A stretch of DNA of 34,005 bases, taken from Rhodospirillales bacterium (GTDB lineage: Bacteria > Pseudomonadota > Alphaproteobacteria > Acetobacterales > Acetobacteraceae). The stretch is from positions 1 through 34,005 of the forward strand of contig CANHKG010000023.1 of the NCBI GenBank assembly GCA_947460455.1. Reading direction: 5' to 3'. The notes under the pieces are model-generated. The model had not been told where the DNA came from and ran no database searches. It saw only the letters and a list, made by a program, of their open reading frames with translations. Position numbers and translations under genes: made by a program. Below, in pieces: positions 16,100 to 23,269 of this stretch; within the stretch, counting starts at the first letter, position 1, and every line of letters starts with the position of its first letter.

Positions 16100-16855
16100 A
16101 TGCGGATACTCATTGCAGAAAAGAATCGGTCGTTTCGCGCCGAATTTGTCGAGCTGGTCACGCACTGCCACCCCTCGTGGCAAATCGTGGAGACCGCCGA
16201 CGCGATCGAGCTGCGGGCCCGCATGGCCACGCAGCGCTACGATCTCGTCTTCCTCGACCTGCAGCTGCCGGGCCTGCACACCCACTTCAATCTCGGCGCC
16301 CTGCGCCAGGACCACCCGCACACCAAGGTCGTCGGCGTCGGCGAAACCAACGACTGCGCCACCATCATCCGCTGCTTCGAGGATGGGCTGGGCGGCTACA
16401 TCGCCCGCACCTGCAGCGGCATGAAGCTGATCCGCACCCTCAAGGTCATCGCCACGCCCGACCTGTTCATCTCCACCGGCGGCAGCGAGCCGAAGGAGAG
16501 CGCCAAGGTCGCCCCACACCACACAGCGCCGGAATTCGTCCCCGCCCCGCTGCGCGAGGTGGAGCCGCCGCACCACCCGCTCACCGCCCGCCAGGCCGAT
16601 GTGCTGAACCTGCTCGCCGAAGGCCGCTCCACCAAGGATATCGCCCGCCGTCTCGGCCTCGCCGTGCCCACCGTCAAGACCCACCTCGCCGCCGTCTACC
16701 GCCAGCTCGGCGCGCGCAACCGCCTGCAGGCGGTGGTGAAGGCCAGCGCGCTGACCGCCCCGCCCGCCCCCGCCGTGCCGGCCCCCACCGTGCCGGCGAT
16801 GGTGCGTGGCCTGAGCCAGACCGAGCTGTTCGAGCGCACCTTCGCCACCGTCTGA
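16100..16855 (+). CDS. LuxR/NarL-type response regulator
   Basis: A 251-residue regulator with a receiver at about 1-120 and an HTH LuxR domain at about 160-225. The receiver keeps the phospho-acceptor Asp in VFLDLQLPG, but the acidic pair is AEK, the Ser/Thr site is Gly, and the conserved Lys appears replaced by Arg (GYIART), so signalling may be unusual. The DNA-binding part has LTARQADVLNLLAEGRSTKDIARRL and VPTVKTHLAAVYRQLG. ATG 16100 is chosen for a GGGA ribosome site at 8 bases and the standard MRILIAE start; the frame is open to a GTG at 16004. It is immediately downstream of the pilus operon and may regulate it. Confidence 0.82.
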   Translation: MRILIAEKNRSFRAEFVELVTHCHPSWQIVETADAIELRARMATQRYDLVFLDLQLPGLHTHFNLGALRQDHPHTKVVGVGETNDCATIIRCFEDGLGGYIARTCSGMKLIRTLKVIATPDLFISTGGSEPKESAKVAPHHTAPEFVPAPLREVEPPHHPLTARQADVLNLLAEGRSTKDIARRLGLAVPTVKTHLAAVYRQLGARNRLQAVVKASALTAPPAPAVPAPTVPAMVRGLSQTELFERTFATV

Positions 16856-16880
16856 GCCATAGCCCCCGACTGCCCGCTTG

Positions 16881-16899
16881 CGCGCCCGTCGCGGGCGCG
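16881..16899 (+). terminator. GC hairpin after LuxR-type gene
   Basis: An 8-bp stem CGCGCCCG / CGGGCGCG with a TCG loop lies 26 bases past the stop and before the DUF1028 gene. There is no T tract, so its strength as a terminator is unclear. Confidence 0.45.
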
Positions 16900-16911
16900 T
16901 GATGCTGCGGC

Positions 16912-17619
16912 ATGACCTGGTCCATTCTCGTTCGCGATTCCGCCACCGGTGCGCTCGGCGCCGCCGTGGCCTCCAAATTCTTCGCCGTTGGCGGGTTGTG
17001 CATCCATGTGGAAGGCGGCGTTGCCGCCCTGGCCACCCAGGCGCTGGTGAACCCCATGTACGCCGTGCACGCCATGCCCCGCCTGCGGGCCGGCGAGGGC
17101 GCGCAGGCCGTGCTCTCCAGCCTCGTGGGGCCAGACCCCATGCACGCCCAGCGCCAGCTCCATATCCTGGATGCCCACGGCGAGATCGCCCAGCACAGCG
17201 GCCCCGATTGCATCACCTGGGCCGGCCACGTGGCGGGCCAGGATGTCTCCGTCGCCGGCAACATGCTCGCCGGCCCGCAGGTGGTGCAGGCCACGCTGGA
17301 TGGCTTCCTGAACGCCACAGGCAGCCTCGCCGAACGCCTCCTCACCGCCATGGAAGCCGGCGAGGCCGTGGGCGGGGACAAGCGCGGCAAGCAATCCGCC
17401 GGCCTCAAGATCTGCACCGCCGATCCCTACCCGGATCTGGACATCCGCTCCGACGACCACGCCGACCCGCTGGCCGATCTGCGCCGCCTGCACCGCATCA
17501 GCCTGGAACGCTACGCCGTGTTCCGCCGCTTCCTGGCCGGGCGCGACAGCCCCTGGGGCGAATCCGACCGAAGCGTGATCGAAGCCGCCATCGCCCGCGA
17601 TGGCCGCCCGATCACCTGA
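16912..17619 (+). CDS. DUF1028 family protein (Ntn-hydrolase-like)
   Basis: A 235-residue protein with the hallmark DUF1028 (PF06267) pattern: MTWSILVRDSATGALGAAVASKF, VEGGVAALATQALVNP and VSVAGNMLAGPQVVQA. Members have an Ntn-hydrolase-like fold; the residue after Met (Thr2) would be the natural nucleophile candidate, but no reaction is established from sequence. No signal peptide is seen. It lies 27 bases before the peptide-binding protein gene on the same strand, and DUF1028 genes often sit next to peptide/amide transport genes. A role in hydrolysing an imported peptide or amide is inferred. Confidence 0.88.
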   Translation: MTWSILVRDSATGALGAAVASKFFAVGGLCIHVEGGVAALATQALVNPMYAVHAMPRLRAGEGAQAVLSSLVGPDPMHAQRQLHILDAHGEIAQHSGPDCITWAGHVAGQDVSVAGNMLAGPQVVQATLDGFLNATGSLAERLLTAMEAGEAVGGDKRGKQSAGLKICTADPYPDLDIRSDDHADPLADLRRLHRISLERYAVFRRFLAGRDSPWGESDRSVIEAAIARDGRPIT

Positions 17620-17646
17620 TTCAATTACTTAAACATGGGGACCAAC

Positions 17647-19167
17647 ATGCGGAAATTGCTGCTTTCGTCGGCGTTTGCGCTGGCCGCCCTGGTGGGCATC
17701 GCGCCGGCCCAGGCCCAGCCCTCTGCCAGCCACCTGCGCATCGGCCTGGCCGAAGACCCCGACCTTCTGGACCCCACCCTGGGCTCCAGCTTCGTCGGCC
17801 GCATCGTCTATGCAGCGATGTGCGACAAGCTGTTCGACCTCGATGAGAAGCTGAACATCATCCCGCAGCTGGCCACCGGCCATCGCTACGAAAGCCCCAC
17901 CAAGCTCGTCATCACCCTGCGCCCCGGCGTCACCTTCCACGACGGCGAGAAGTTCGATGCCGAGGCCGCCAAGTACAAGCTCACCCGCGACCTCACGATG
18001 AAGGGCAGCATGCGGGCCGGTGAGGTCAACGCGATCGAGTCCATCGACATCATCGATCCGCTCACCATCCGCTTGAATCTCAAGCAACCCGCCTCCCAGC
18101 TGCTGGCCCAGCTCACCGACCGCGCCGGCATCATGATCTCGCCCAAGGCGGCGGAAGCGGCCGGCGACAAGTTCGGCCTCAACCCCGTCTGCGCCGGCGG
18201 CTACGCCTTCGACAGCCGCGTGGCGCAGGACCGCATCGTGCTGAAGCGCTTCCCCGGCCACTACAACGCCGGCAACTACCACTTCGACCGCGTGACCTAC
18301 CTGCCCATGCCGAACTCCTCGGTCCGGCTCGCCAACCTGCAGTCCGGCAGCCTCGACATGGCCTTCGTCGCGCCGACCGACGTCGCCGCCGTGAAGAAAG
18401 ACGCCCGGCTGAACCTCACCATGTGGGATGCGCTGGGCTACACCGGCATCAACTTCAACCTCGCCAACGGCCCCGCCGCCAACACCCTCACCGGCCAGAA
18501 CGCCCTGGTGCGCCAGGCCTTTGAACTCGCACTCGACCGCCAGGCGATCAGCGACGTCGTCTTCGCCGGCATGCTCACGCCCACGGCCCAGGCCAACATC
18601 TCCAGCTCGCCCTTCTACGTGCCCGCCATCCAGCCGCCTGGCCGCGACATCGCCAAGGCCAAGGCCCTGCTGGCCCAGGCCGGCATCACCGGCCGCGTGC
18701 CGGTGGAACTCACCGTCACCAACGCGCCCGAGGCCCAGCAGGCCGCCGAAGTGATCCAATCGATGGTCGCCGAGGCCGGGTTCGACCTGAAGCCGAAGGT
18801 GATGGAGTTCGCCTCCTCCCTCCAGGCCGGCTACAAGGGCGAATTCCAGGCCTACATGATCGGCTGGTCCGGCCGCGCCGACGCCGATGGCAACATGTGG
18901 GCGCTGATGCACTCCAAAGGCGCCTTCAACTACGGCAAGCACAACAACCCCGAGATGGACAAGCTGCTGGACGAAGCCCGCGTCGTCACCGCCGTCGCTG
19001 ACCGCCGGGCCCTCTATGCCAAGGTCTGGGAAATCCAGCGCCGCGACCTGCCGCTGATCTACCTCTACAGCACCCGCAACATCATCGGCACGCAGAAGTC
19101 CGTCCAAGGCCTCAGCGTCGTCCCCGACGGCCTCCTGCGCCTGGGCGGCACGAAGTTCGCGCAGTAA
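17647..19167 (+). CDS. ABC transporter substrate-binding protein, family 5 (peptide type)
   Basis: A 506-residue SBP_bac_5 protein with a signal peptide ending near AQA-Q (about residue 23). Family hallmarks are ATG-free phrases such as LDPTLGSSFVGRIVYAAMCDKL, TFHDGEKFDAEAAKY, the ABC-type GYTGINFNL segment and the C-terminal YGKHNNPEMDKLLDEAR. It should bind oligopeptides, glutathione or a related solute in the periplasm. ATG 17647 is chosen because GGGGA lies 5 bases upstream; ATG 17635 is 4 codons earlier. No permease or ATPase genes follow, so it is an orphan binding protein here, paired with the DUF1028 gene. Confidence 0.9.
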   Translation: MRKLLLSSAFALAALVGIAPAQAQPSASHLRIGLAEDPDLLDPTLGSSFVGRIVYAAMCDKLFDLDEKLNIIPQLATGHRYESPTKLVITLRPGVTFHDGEKFDAEAAKYKLTRDLTMKGSMRAGEVNAIESIDIIDPLTIRLNLKQPASQLLAQLTDRAGIMISPKAAEAAGDKFGLNPVCAGGYAFDSRVAQDRIVLKRFPGHYNAGNYHFDRVTYLPMPNSSVRLANLQSGSLDMAFVAPTDVAAVKKDARLNLTMWDALGYTGINFNLANGPAANTLTGQNALVRQAFELALDRQAISDVVFAGMLTPTAQANISSSPFYVPAIQPPGRDIAKAKALLAQAGITGRVPVELTVTNAPEAQQAAEVIQSMVAEAGFDLKPKVMEFASSLQAGYKGEFQAYMIGWSGRADADGNMWALMHSKGAFNYGKHNNPEMDKLLDEARVVTAVADRRALYAKVWEIQRRDLPLIYLYSTRNIIGTQKSVQGLSVVPDGLLRLGGTKFAQ

Positions 19168-19170
19168 GGC

Positions 19171-19364
19171 AAGGCCAGGGCTCTGCCCTGGACCAGCCAG
19201 GGACCTGAGGTCCCTGGACCCTCTTCCGTTTTCCGCCTTCGGCGGGGAGGGGCCATCGAGGCGGTGGAGAGGCCACGCCGGCCCCTCCCCGCCGAAGGCG
19301 GACAGAAAATGGGGTCTGGGGCCTAAGGCCCCAGCGGGGTCGAGGGGCAGAGCCCCTCGCCTTC
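19171..19364. repeat. Nested palindromic repeat with four small hairpins and a 22-bp inverted repeat
   Basis: Four hairpins with 3-base loops lie at 19175-19191, 19197-19217, 19317-19333 and 19341-19359. Between them a perfect 22-base inverted repeat spans 19233-19254 and 19280-19301. The whole left half (about 19171-19237) aligns with the reverse complement of the right half, with hairpin stems changed on both sides in a compensating way. It fills the gap between the binding-protein stop and the ribosome site of the next gene and probably ends transcription there. Confidence 0.85.
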
Positions 19365-19382
19365 CTTACGGGGGGAACAACG

Positions 19383-20711
19383 ATGCCGCGCCAGATGACC
19401 ATGGTGGGCTTTCTGCAGGCCCAGAACTGCACCAACCTTGCGATGTCCTGGCGCCATCCGGACAGTCGCGTGGATTTCATGTCCGCCGATTTCTACCAGG
19501 AGATCGGCCGCACGCTGGAGCGCGGCAAGTTCCATCTCGGCTTCTTCGATGATCGCCTGGCCTTGCCGGACCGCTACGGCGGCGACCACGCCCATGCCAT
19601 CGAGCACGGCATCCGCGTGGTGAAGTTGGACCCGGTGGCGGTGCTGATGGCCATGGGCATGGCCACCACCCATCTCGGCCTCGGCGCCACGGCGTCCACT
19701 ACCTATTACGAGCCGTTCCATGTCGCTCGCCAGTTCGCCACGGTCGATCACCTCACCGGCGGCCGCGCCGCCTGGAACGTCGTCACCTCGCTGAACGAGG
19801 GCGAGGCCTGGAACATGGGCCGCAACGAGGTCGCCGAGCACGACAGCCGCTACGACCGGGCGGACGAGTTCATGGAGGTCGTGACCGGCCACTGGAAATC
19901 CTGGGAAGCCGATGCGCTGGTGATCGACAAGGCATCAGGCCTGTTCGCCCACCCGGAAAAGGTGCACCGGCTGGACCATAAGGGCGAGCACTTCGCCTCC
20001 CGCGGCCCCTTCACCGTGCCGCGCACGCCGCAGGGCCATCCCGTCATCATCCAGGCCGGCCAATCCGGCCGCGGCCGCCGCTTCGCCGGGCGCTGGGCGG
20101 AGGTAATCTTCGCCGGCGGCGGGCCCCTGGCCGTGCAGCAGGCCGGCTACAAGGCGGTGAAGGACGAGATCGCCGCCGCGGGCCGCAACCCGGAGCAGGT
20201 GCATCTCTGCACCCTGGTCCACACCGTCTGCGCCGCCACCAAGGCGGAGGCGGAGGACAAGATGGCCTACATCGAAACCCTGCCGCTGGAGATCGACGCG
20301 CTCTCCCTGCTCTCCGAAGCCCTCAACTTCGATTTCGCCACCAAGGGGATGGACGAGCCGTTCTCCGATGCGGAAATGGCCAGCATCGGCGGCATCCAAA
20401 CCATGCGCGACCGCGTGGTGCAGGCCAGCGGCAAGAAGAACCCCACCACGCGCGACTTCATCACCATCACCGGCCGCGGCCGCCCGCACGGCGCCGTCGT
20501 CGGCGGCCCCAAGGAAGTGGCGGACAAGCTGGAGGAGCTGTTCGTGAACCGCGGCTGCGACGGCTTCGTCGTCGGCGCCACCCACGTGCCCGGCGCCTAC
20601 GCCGATTTCGTGGACCACGTGGTGCCGGAACTGCAGCGGCGCGGGCTGTATCACACGGACTACAAAGGCAAGACGCTGCGGGAGAACCTGGGGCTCGATA
20701 TCCCGAAGTAA
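19383..20711 (+). CDS. FMN-dependent monooxygenase, NtaA/SnaA/DmoA type
   Basis: A 442-residue flavin monooxygenase of the bacterial luciferase superfamily. Family signatures are ATASTTYYEPFHVARQFATVDHLTGGRAAWNVVTS at about 100-138 (two segments of it quoted only to show the class), RYDRADEFMEV, and GHPVIIQAGQSGRGRRFAGRWAE. Members use reduced FMN from a partner reductase to oxidise nitrilotriacetate, sulfides, aminopolycarboxylates or similar. The substrate is not identifiable and no flavin reductase gene lies nearby. A GGGGGGAA ribosome site precedes the ATG. It is followed within 5 bases by an AT-rich hairpin repeat. Confidence 0.9.
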   Translation: MPRQMTMVGFLQAQNCTNLAMSWRHPDSRVDFMSADFYQEIGRTLERGKFHLGFFDDRLALPDRYGGDHAHAIEHGIRVVKLDPVAVLMAMGMATTHLGLGATASTTYYEPFHVARQFATVDHLTGGRAAWNVVTSLNEGEAWNMGRNEVAEHDSRYDRADEFMEVVTGHWKSWEADALVIDKASGLFAHPEKVHRLDHKGEHFASRGPFTVPRTPQGHPVIIQAGQSGRGRRFAGRWAEVIFAGGGPLAVQQAGYKAVKDEIAAAGRNPEQVHLCTLVHTVCAATKAEAEDKMAYIETLPLEIDALSLLSEALNFDFATKGMDEPFSDAEMASIGGIQTMRDRVVQASGKKNPTTRDFITITGRGRPHGAVVGGPKEVADKLEELFVNRGCDGFVVGATHVPGAYADFVDHVVPELQRRGLYHTDYKGKTLRENLGLDIPK

Positions 20712-20715
20712 GCGC

Positions 20716-20804
20716 GTTCTTTTTTGAAAAAAAGAACCAAAAAACTTTTGTATGATTGCGCCGGGGATAGGCTTGGCGCGATTGGATAAGGTTTTTTGGT
20801 TTTC
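20716..20804. repeat. AT-rich hairpin repeat, copy 1 (terminator-like)
   Basis: GTTCTTTTTT / AAAAAAGAAC forms a hairpin at 20716-20737. A larger inverted repeat pairs 20731-20762 with 20775-20804 (AACCAAAAAAC / GTTTTTTGGTT and GCGCC / GGCGC). About 30 bases match the reverse complement of the copy at 30434-30544. It sits between the convergent ends of the monooxygenase and a small membrane-protein gene, and may act as a two-way terminator. Confidence 0.8.
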
Positions 20805-21056
20805 TTACCTTAGCGCCACTGCCAGCGCTGCCAGCACCACCAGTGGCACCAGCAGCGCCGTTCCCAGCTTGCGATGCCCACGCACCCGCAGCAGCCAGCC
20901 GCCCATCGGCACCGAGAACAGCACGCCCATCACCCCCCCCCAGATCAGGATGTTGAGCGTCGTCACCGTCCCGTCAGCCAGGCCAATGACAAAGAACCCG
21001 AACGCCCCCAGGGCCACGGCAACATTCAGCGCGAACAGCGTTCCGAACAGGATCAT
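20805..21056 (-). CDS. Small hypothetical membrane protein
   Basis: An 83-residue protein with three hydrophobic segments (about 3-26, 32-54 and 62-82) joined by short loops; the second loop is basic (RVRGHRK). No domain was recognised. Codon use fits real coding in this genome. The start ATG at 21056 faces the selenoprotein-like gene, leaving an 84-base divergent gap. The stop abuts the AT-rich repeat. It could be a small permease-like or stress protein, but nothing in sequence shows this. Confidence 0.6.
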   Translation of the reverse strand: MILFGTLFALNVAVALGAFGFFVIGLADGTVTTLNILIWGGVMGVLFSVPMGGWLLRVRGHRKLGTALLVPLVVLAALAVALR

Positions 21057-21140
21057 GCGCGCATCCTACCCCACCCTGCCCCCCTTGAGCACCCGCCCAA
21101 CCCGGCGCATCGTTCCCTTCGCCACCAGGAGGAACAGCCA

Positions 21141-22010
21141 ATGGACGACCCCGGCCAACCGGTCGGCTACATGGAGCGAACGCGCCTCTACTACCGCGCG
21201 CTCGGCTACAAGGCCGACTACCAATGGGCGCACAACGAAACCGCCCCCTTCACCCCCCTTGCCAAGCCGCTCACCGAAGCGCGCATCGCCCTGCTGACCA
21301 CCGCCAGCCCGCTCGACGGCTCCAACAAGGATGCCAAGGGCTGGCGCCACGTCTGGTCCGCCCCGGTCGACCCGGCGCCAGATGCGCTAGACACCAGCGA
21401 CCTCGCCTGGGACCGCGAAACCACCCACACCAACGACCGCGAGAGCTTCCTGCCCCTGGCCGCCGCCGCCGCCCTGGCGCAGGAGGGCCGCTTCGCCGGC
21501 CTCACCCCCCGCTTCCACGGCGTGCCGACGGAATACAGCATCCGCAAAACGCTGGCCCAGGACGCACCGGAAACCCTCGCCCGCCTCCGCGAAGACGGGG
21601 CCGACGCCGCCATCCTCTGCGCCATCTGACCGGTCTGCCATCAAACCGTGAGTTTGATCGCCCGGCATCTGGAAGAGAACGGCATCCCCACCGTCGTCAT
21701 CGGCTCCGCGAAGGACATCGTGGAATACACCGCGGTCGCGCGCTTCGTGTTCACCGATTTCCCCCTCGGCAACCCCGCCGGCCTGCCAGGCCAGGCGGAG
21801 ATGCAGAAGGCCATCGTCGCCCAAGCGCTGGGCCTGCTGCAAACCGCCACCGCCCCGCAAACCACCGAAGCCGCCCCATTCCAGTGGAACGGCGATCCCG
21901 GCTGGCGCGCGGTCTACAACCGGGTCACCCCGGAAAACGCGGAATACCTCCGCCAGAAGGGCGAAGCCCGCCGCCGCATGATGCTGGCCAAGAAGCCGCA
22001 GACAGACTGA
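21141..22010 (+). CDS. GrdB-like (glycine/betaine reductase B family) probable selenoprotein, Sec163 at TGA
   Basis: One 289-residue protein interrupted by an in-frame TGA at 21627-21629. Both sides read as one family: before it HVWSAPVDP, DRETTHTNDRESFLPL, GLTPRFHGVPTEYS and LREDGADAAILCAI; after it PVCHQTVSLIARHLEENGIP, VVIGSAKDIVEY and FTDFPLGNPAG. This is the layout of selenoprotein B of glycine/betaine/sarcosine/D-proline reductases (PF07355), where Sec lies in a U-x-x-C motif; here it would be U163-P-V-C166. A hairpin placed like a bacterial SECIS follows the TGA. An AGGAGGA site precedes the ATG. Redox or reductive-cleavage chemistry is inferred. A nonsense mutation of a Cys codon is the alternative. 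No selA/B/C/D genes are in the window. Confidence 0.8.
21630..21665 (+). promoter_or_regulatory. SECIS-like hairpin after the in-frame TGA
   Basis: A perfect 7-bp stem ATCAAAC (21640-21646) / GTTTGAT (21652-21658) carries the loop CGTGA, with CCGG at 21630-21633 and at 21662-21665 able to close a lower stem. The loop begins 18 bases after the TGA and contains GU in RNA. Spacing, stem and loop match bacterial SECIS elements such as that of E. coli fdhF, as I recall it. Confidence 0.65.
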
Positions 22011-22018
22011 GCCGGAAA

Positions 22019-22045
22019 GCTGGTCGCAGCCCGCCTGCGACCAGC
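22019..22045. terminator. Bidirectional hairpin between convergent genes
   Basis: A perfect 11-bp stem GCTGGTCGCAG / CTGCGACCAGC with a 5-base loop lies between the stop of the GrdB-like gene and the stop of the Ldh-family gene. There is no T tract on either side, but the stem length and place fit a shared terminator. Confidence 0.65.
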
Positions 22046-22056
22046 ACCCCGCGGGG

Positions 22057-23109
22057 CTAAGACAGCCCCAATTCCCCCGCCACCCCATAGCCCTGCGCCA
22101 GCTCGCGCAGCTTGGCCCAGGTGGCATCCTCCACCTCGATCCCCTTGGCGCGCCGGTCCTGCTGCTTCAGGTGCTCGATCTCGCCGGGATAGAACACGCC
22201 CGGGCTGCCCGCCGCCGGCTTGGTGTCCTTCAGGTATTGCGCGAAATCGGCCACCTCGCGCTTGAAGGTCGCCAGCGGCCGGAACGCCGCCACGTTGAAC
22301 ACCGCCATGAAGCACCCGTCATTGTGCCGCCCGGTGGGGTCGATCCCGAAGCCCAGCCCGGTCAGCAGCCCGCACAGCACCTCCACCATCGCGGCCAGGC
22401 CGGTGCCCTTGAACCCCTCCGTGCCCCCCAGCGGCAGCAGTGCCCCACCCTGGCGGAAGCTCTTCGGGTCGCTGGTGGCCGAACCATCCGCCGCCACCAC
22501 CCAGCCCTCCGGAATCGCCTGCCCCCGCGCCGCCGCGAGCGAGATCTTCCCCGCCGCCACCGCCGAGGTCGCCATATCCAGGAAGAACGGCCCGTCGAGA
22601 TCCGAAGGCACCGCGATCGAAATCGGGTTCGTCCCCAACCGCGCCTCCGCCCCTCCGAACGGCGCCACATGCTTGGGCGAGCGCCCGGAATCCGCCGTGC
22701 ACAGCCCGATCATCCCCGCCTCGGCCGCCATCAGCGAATACCCGGCCAACCGCCCGATATGCCCCTGCCGGCTCACGGTCGCCGCCGCCACGTTCGCCGT
22801 GCGCGCCTTCTCGATCGTCAGCTTCATCGCCCGCTCATTGGCGACGTAGCCAAACCCCCAATTGCCATCCACAACGGTGGTGGTCGGGCTTTCCTGCACG
22901 ATGTCCCACTTCGCGCCAGGCACGATGTGGCCCGCCTTGATGCGGTCGATATAGCCAGGGATCTGGATGATCCCGTGGCTGTCATGCCCGGCCATATTGG
23001 CCTCGATGCAATGCCGCATCACCGTCTCGGCCTCTTCAGGAGGCGCCCCGGCGCCGATCAGAAGGGCCTTGCCGATGGCATGCAGGCGGGCGGCGGATTC
23101 AATCGGCAT
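22057..23109 (-). CDS. Malate/L-lactate dehydrogenase-family oxidoreductase (Ldh2)
   Basis: A 350-residue NAD(P)-dependent oxidoreductase of the Ldh_2 family (malate, L-lactate, ureidoglycolate, sulfolactate or imine reductase members). Signatures are the catalytic-His segment AGHDSHGIIQIPGY at about 40-53, the DGNWGFGYVA loop, the nucleotide-binding region GGAEARLGTNPISIAVP, and FLDMATSAVAAGKI. Its length is usual. It is convergent with the GrdB-like gene and follows the ThDP enzyme gene on the same strand across a repeat-filled 160-base gap. The substrate is not known. Confidence 0.9.
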   Translation of the reverse strand: MPIESAARLHAIGKALLIGAGAPPEEAETVMRHCIEANMAGHDSHGIIQIPGYIDRIKAGHIVPGAKWDIVQESPTTTVVDGNWGFGYVANERAMKLTIEKARTANVAAATVSRQGHIGRLAGYSLMAAEAGMIGLCTADSGRSPKHVAPFGGAEARLGTNPISIAVPSDLDGPFFLDMATSAVAAGKISLAAARGQAIPEGWVVAADGSATSDPKSFRQGGALLPLGGTEGFKGTGLAAMVEVLCGLLTGLGFGIDPTGRHNDGCFMAVFNVAAFRPLATFKREVADFAQYLKDTKPAAGSPGVFYPGEIEHLKQQDRRAKGIEVEDATWAKLRELAQGYGVAGELGLS

Positions 23110-23167
23110 GTGCGTGTGTCCCTGGCAAAAACGAACGTCTCTCAGTCAGCGCAGCGGCAGGAAAGAC

Positions 23168-23257
23168 TCACCACGGAGCCACGGAGCCCACGGAGAAGGC
23201 ACGGAGTCGACGCTGCCCCTCCGTGGTTTCTCCGTGCCCTCCGCGCCTCCGTGGTGA
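23168..23257. repeat. Inverted repeat built of CACGGAG units
   Basis: Arms at 23168-23206 and 23219-23257 are inverted copies, 33 of 39 bases matching, around a 12-base centre. Each arm contains four CACGGAG-like units spaced about 8-11 bases apart. It belongs with the repeats at 25029-25160 and 194-217. It lies between two leftward genes. Confidence 0.8.
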
Positions 23258-23269
23258 ACCTTCACTTCC

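Noticed and set aside
21141-21629. A separate short gene ending at 21629, with a second gene starting at GTG 21648
   Set aside because: Both are in the same frame, the bases between them encode the conserved PVCHQT, and the GTG has no ribosome site. They form one gene read through TGA.
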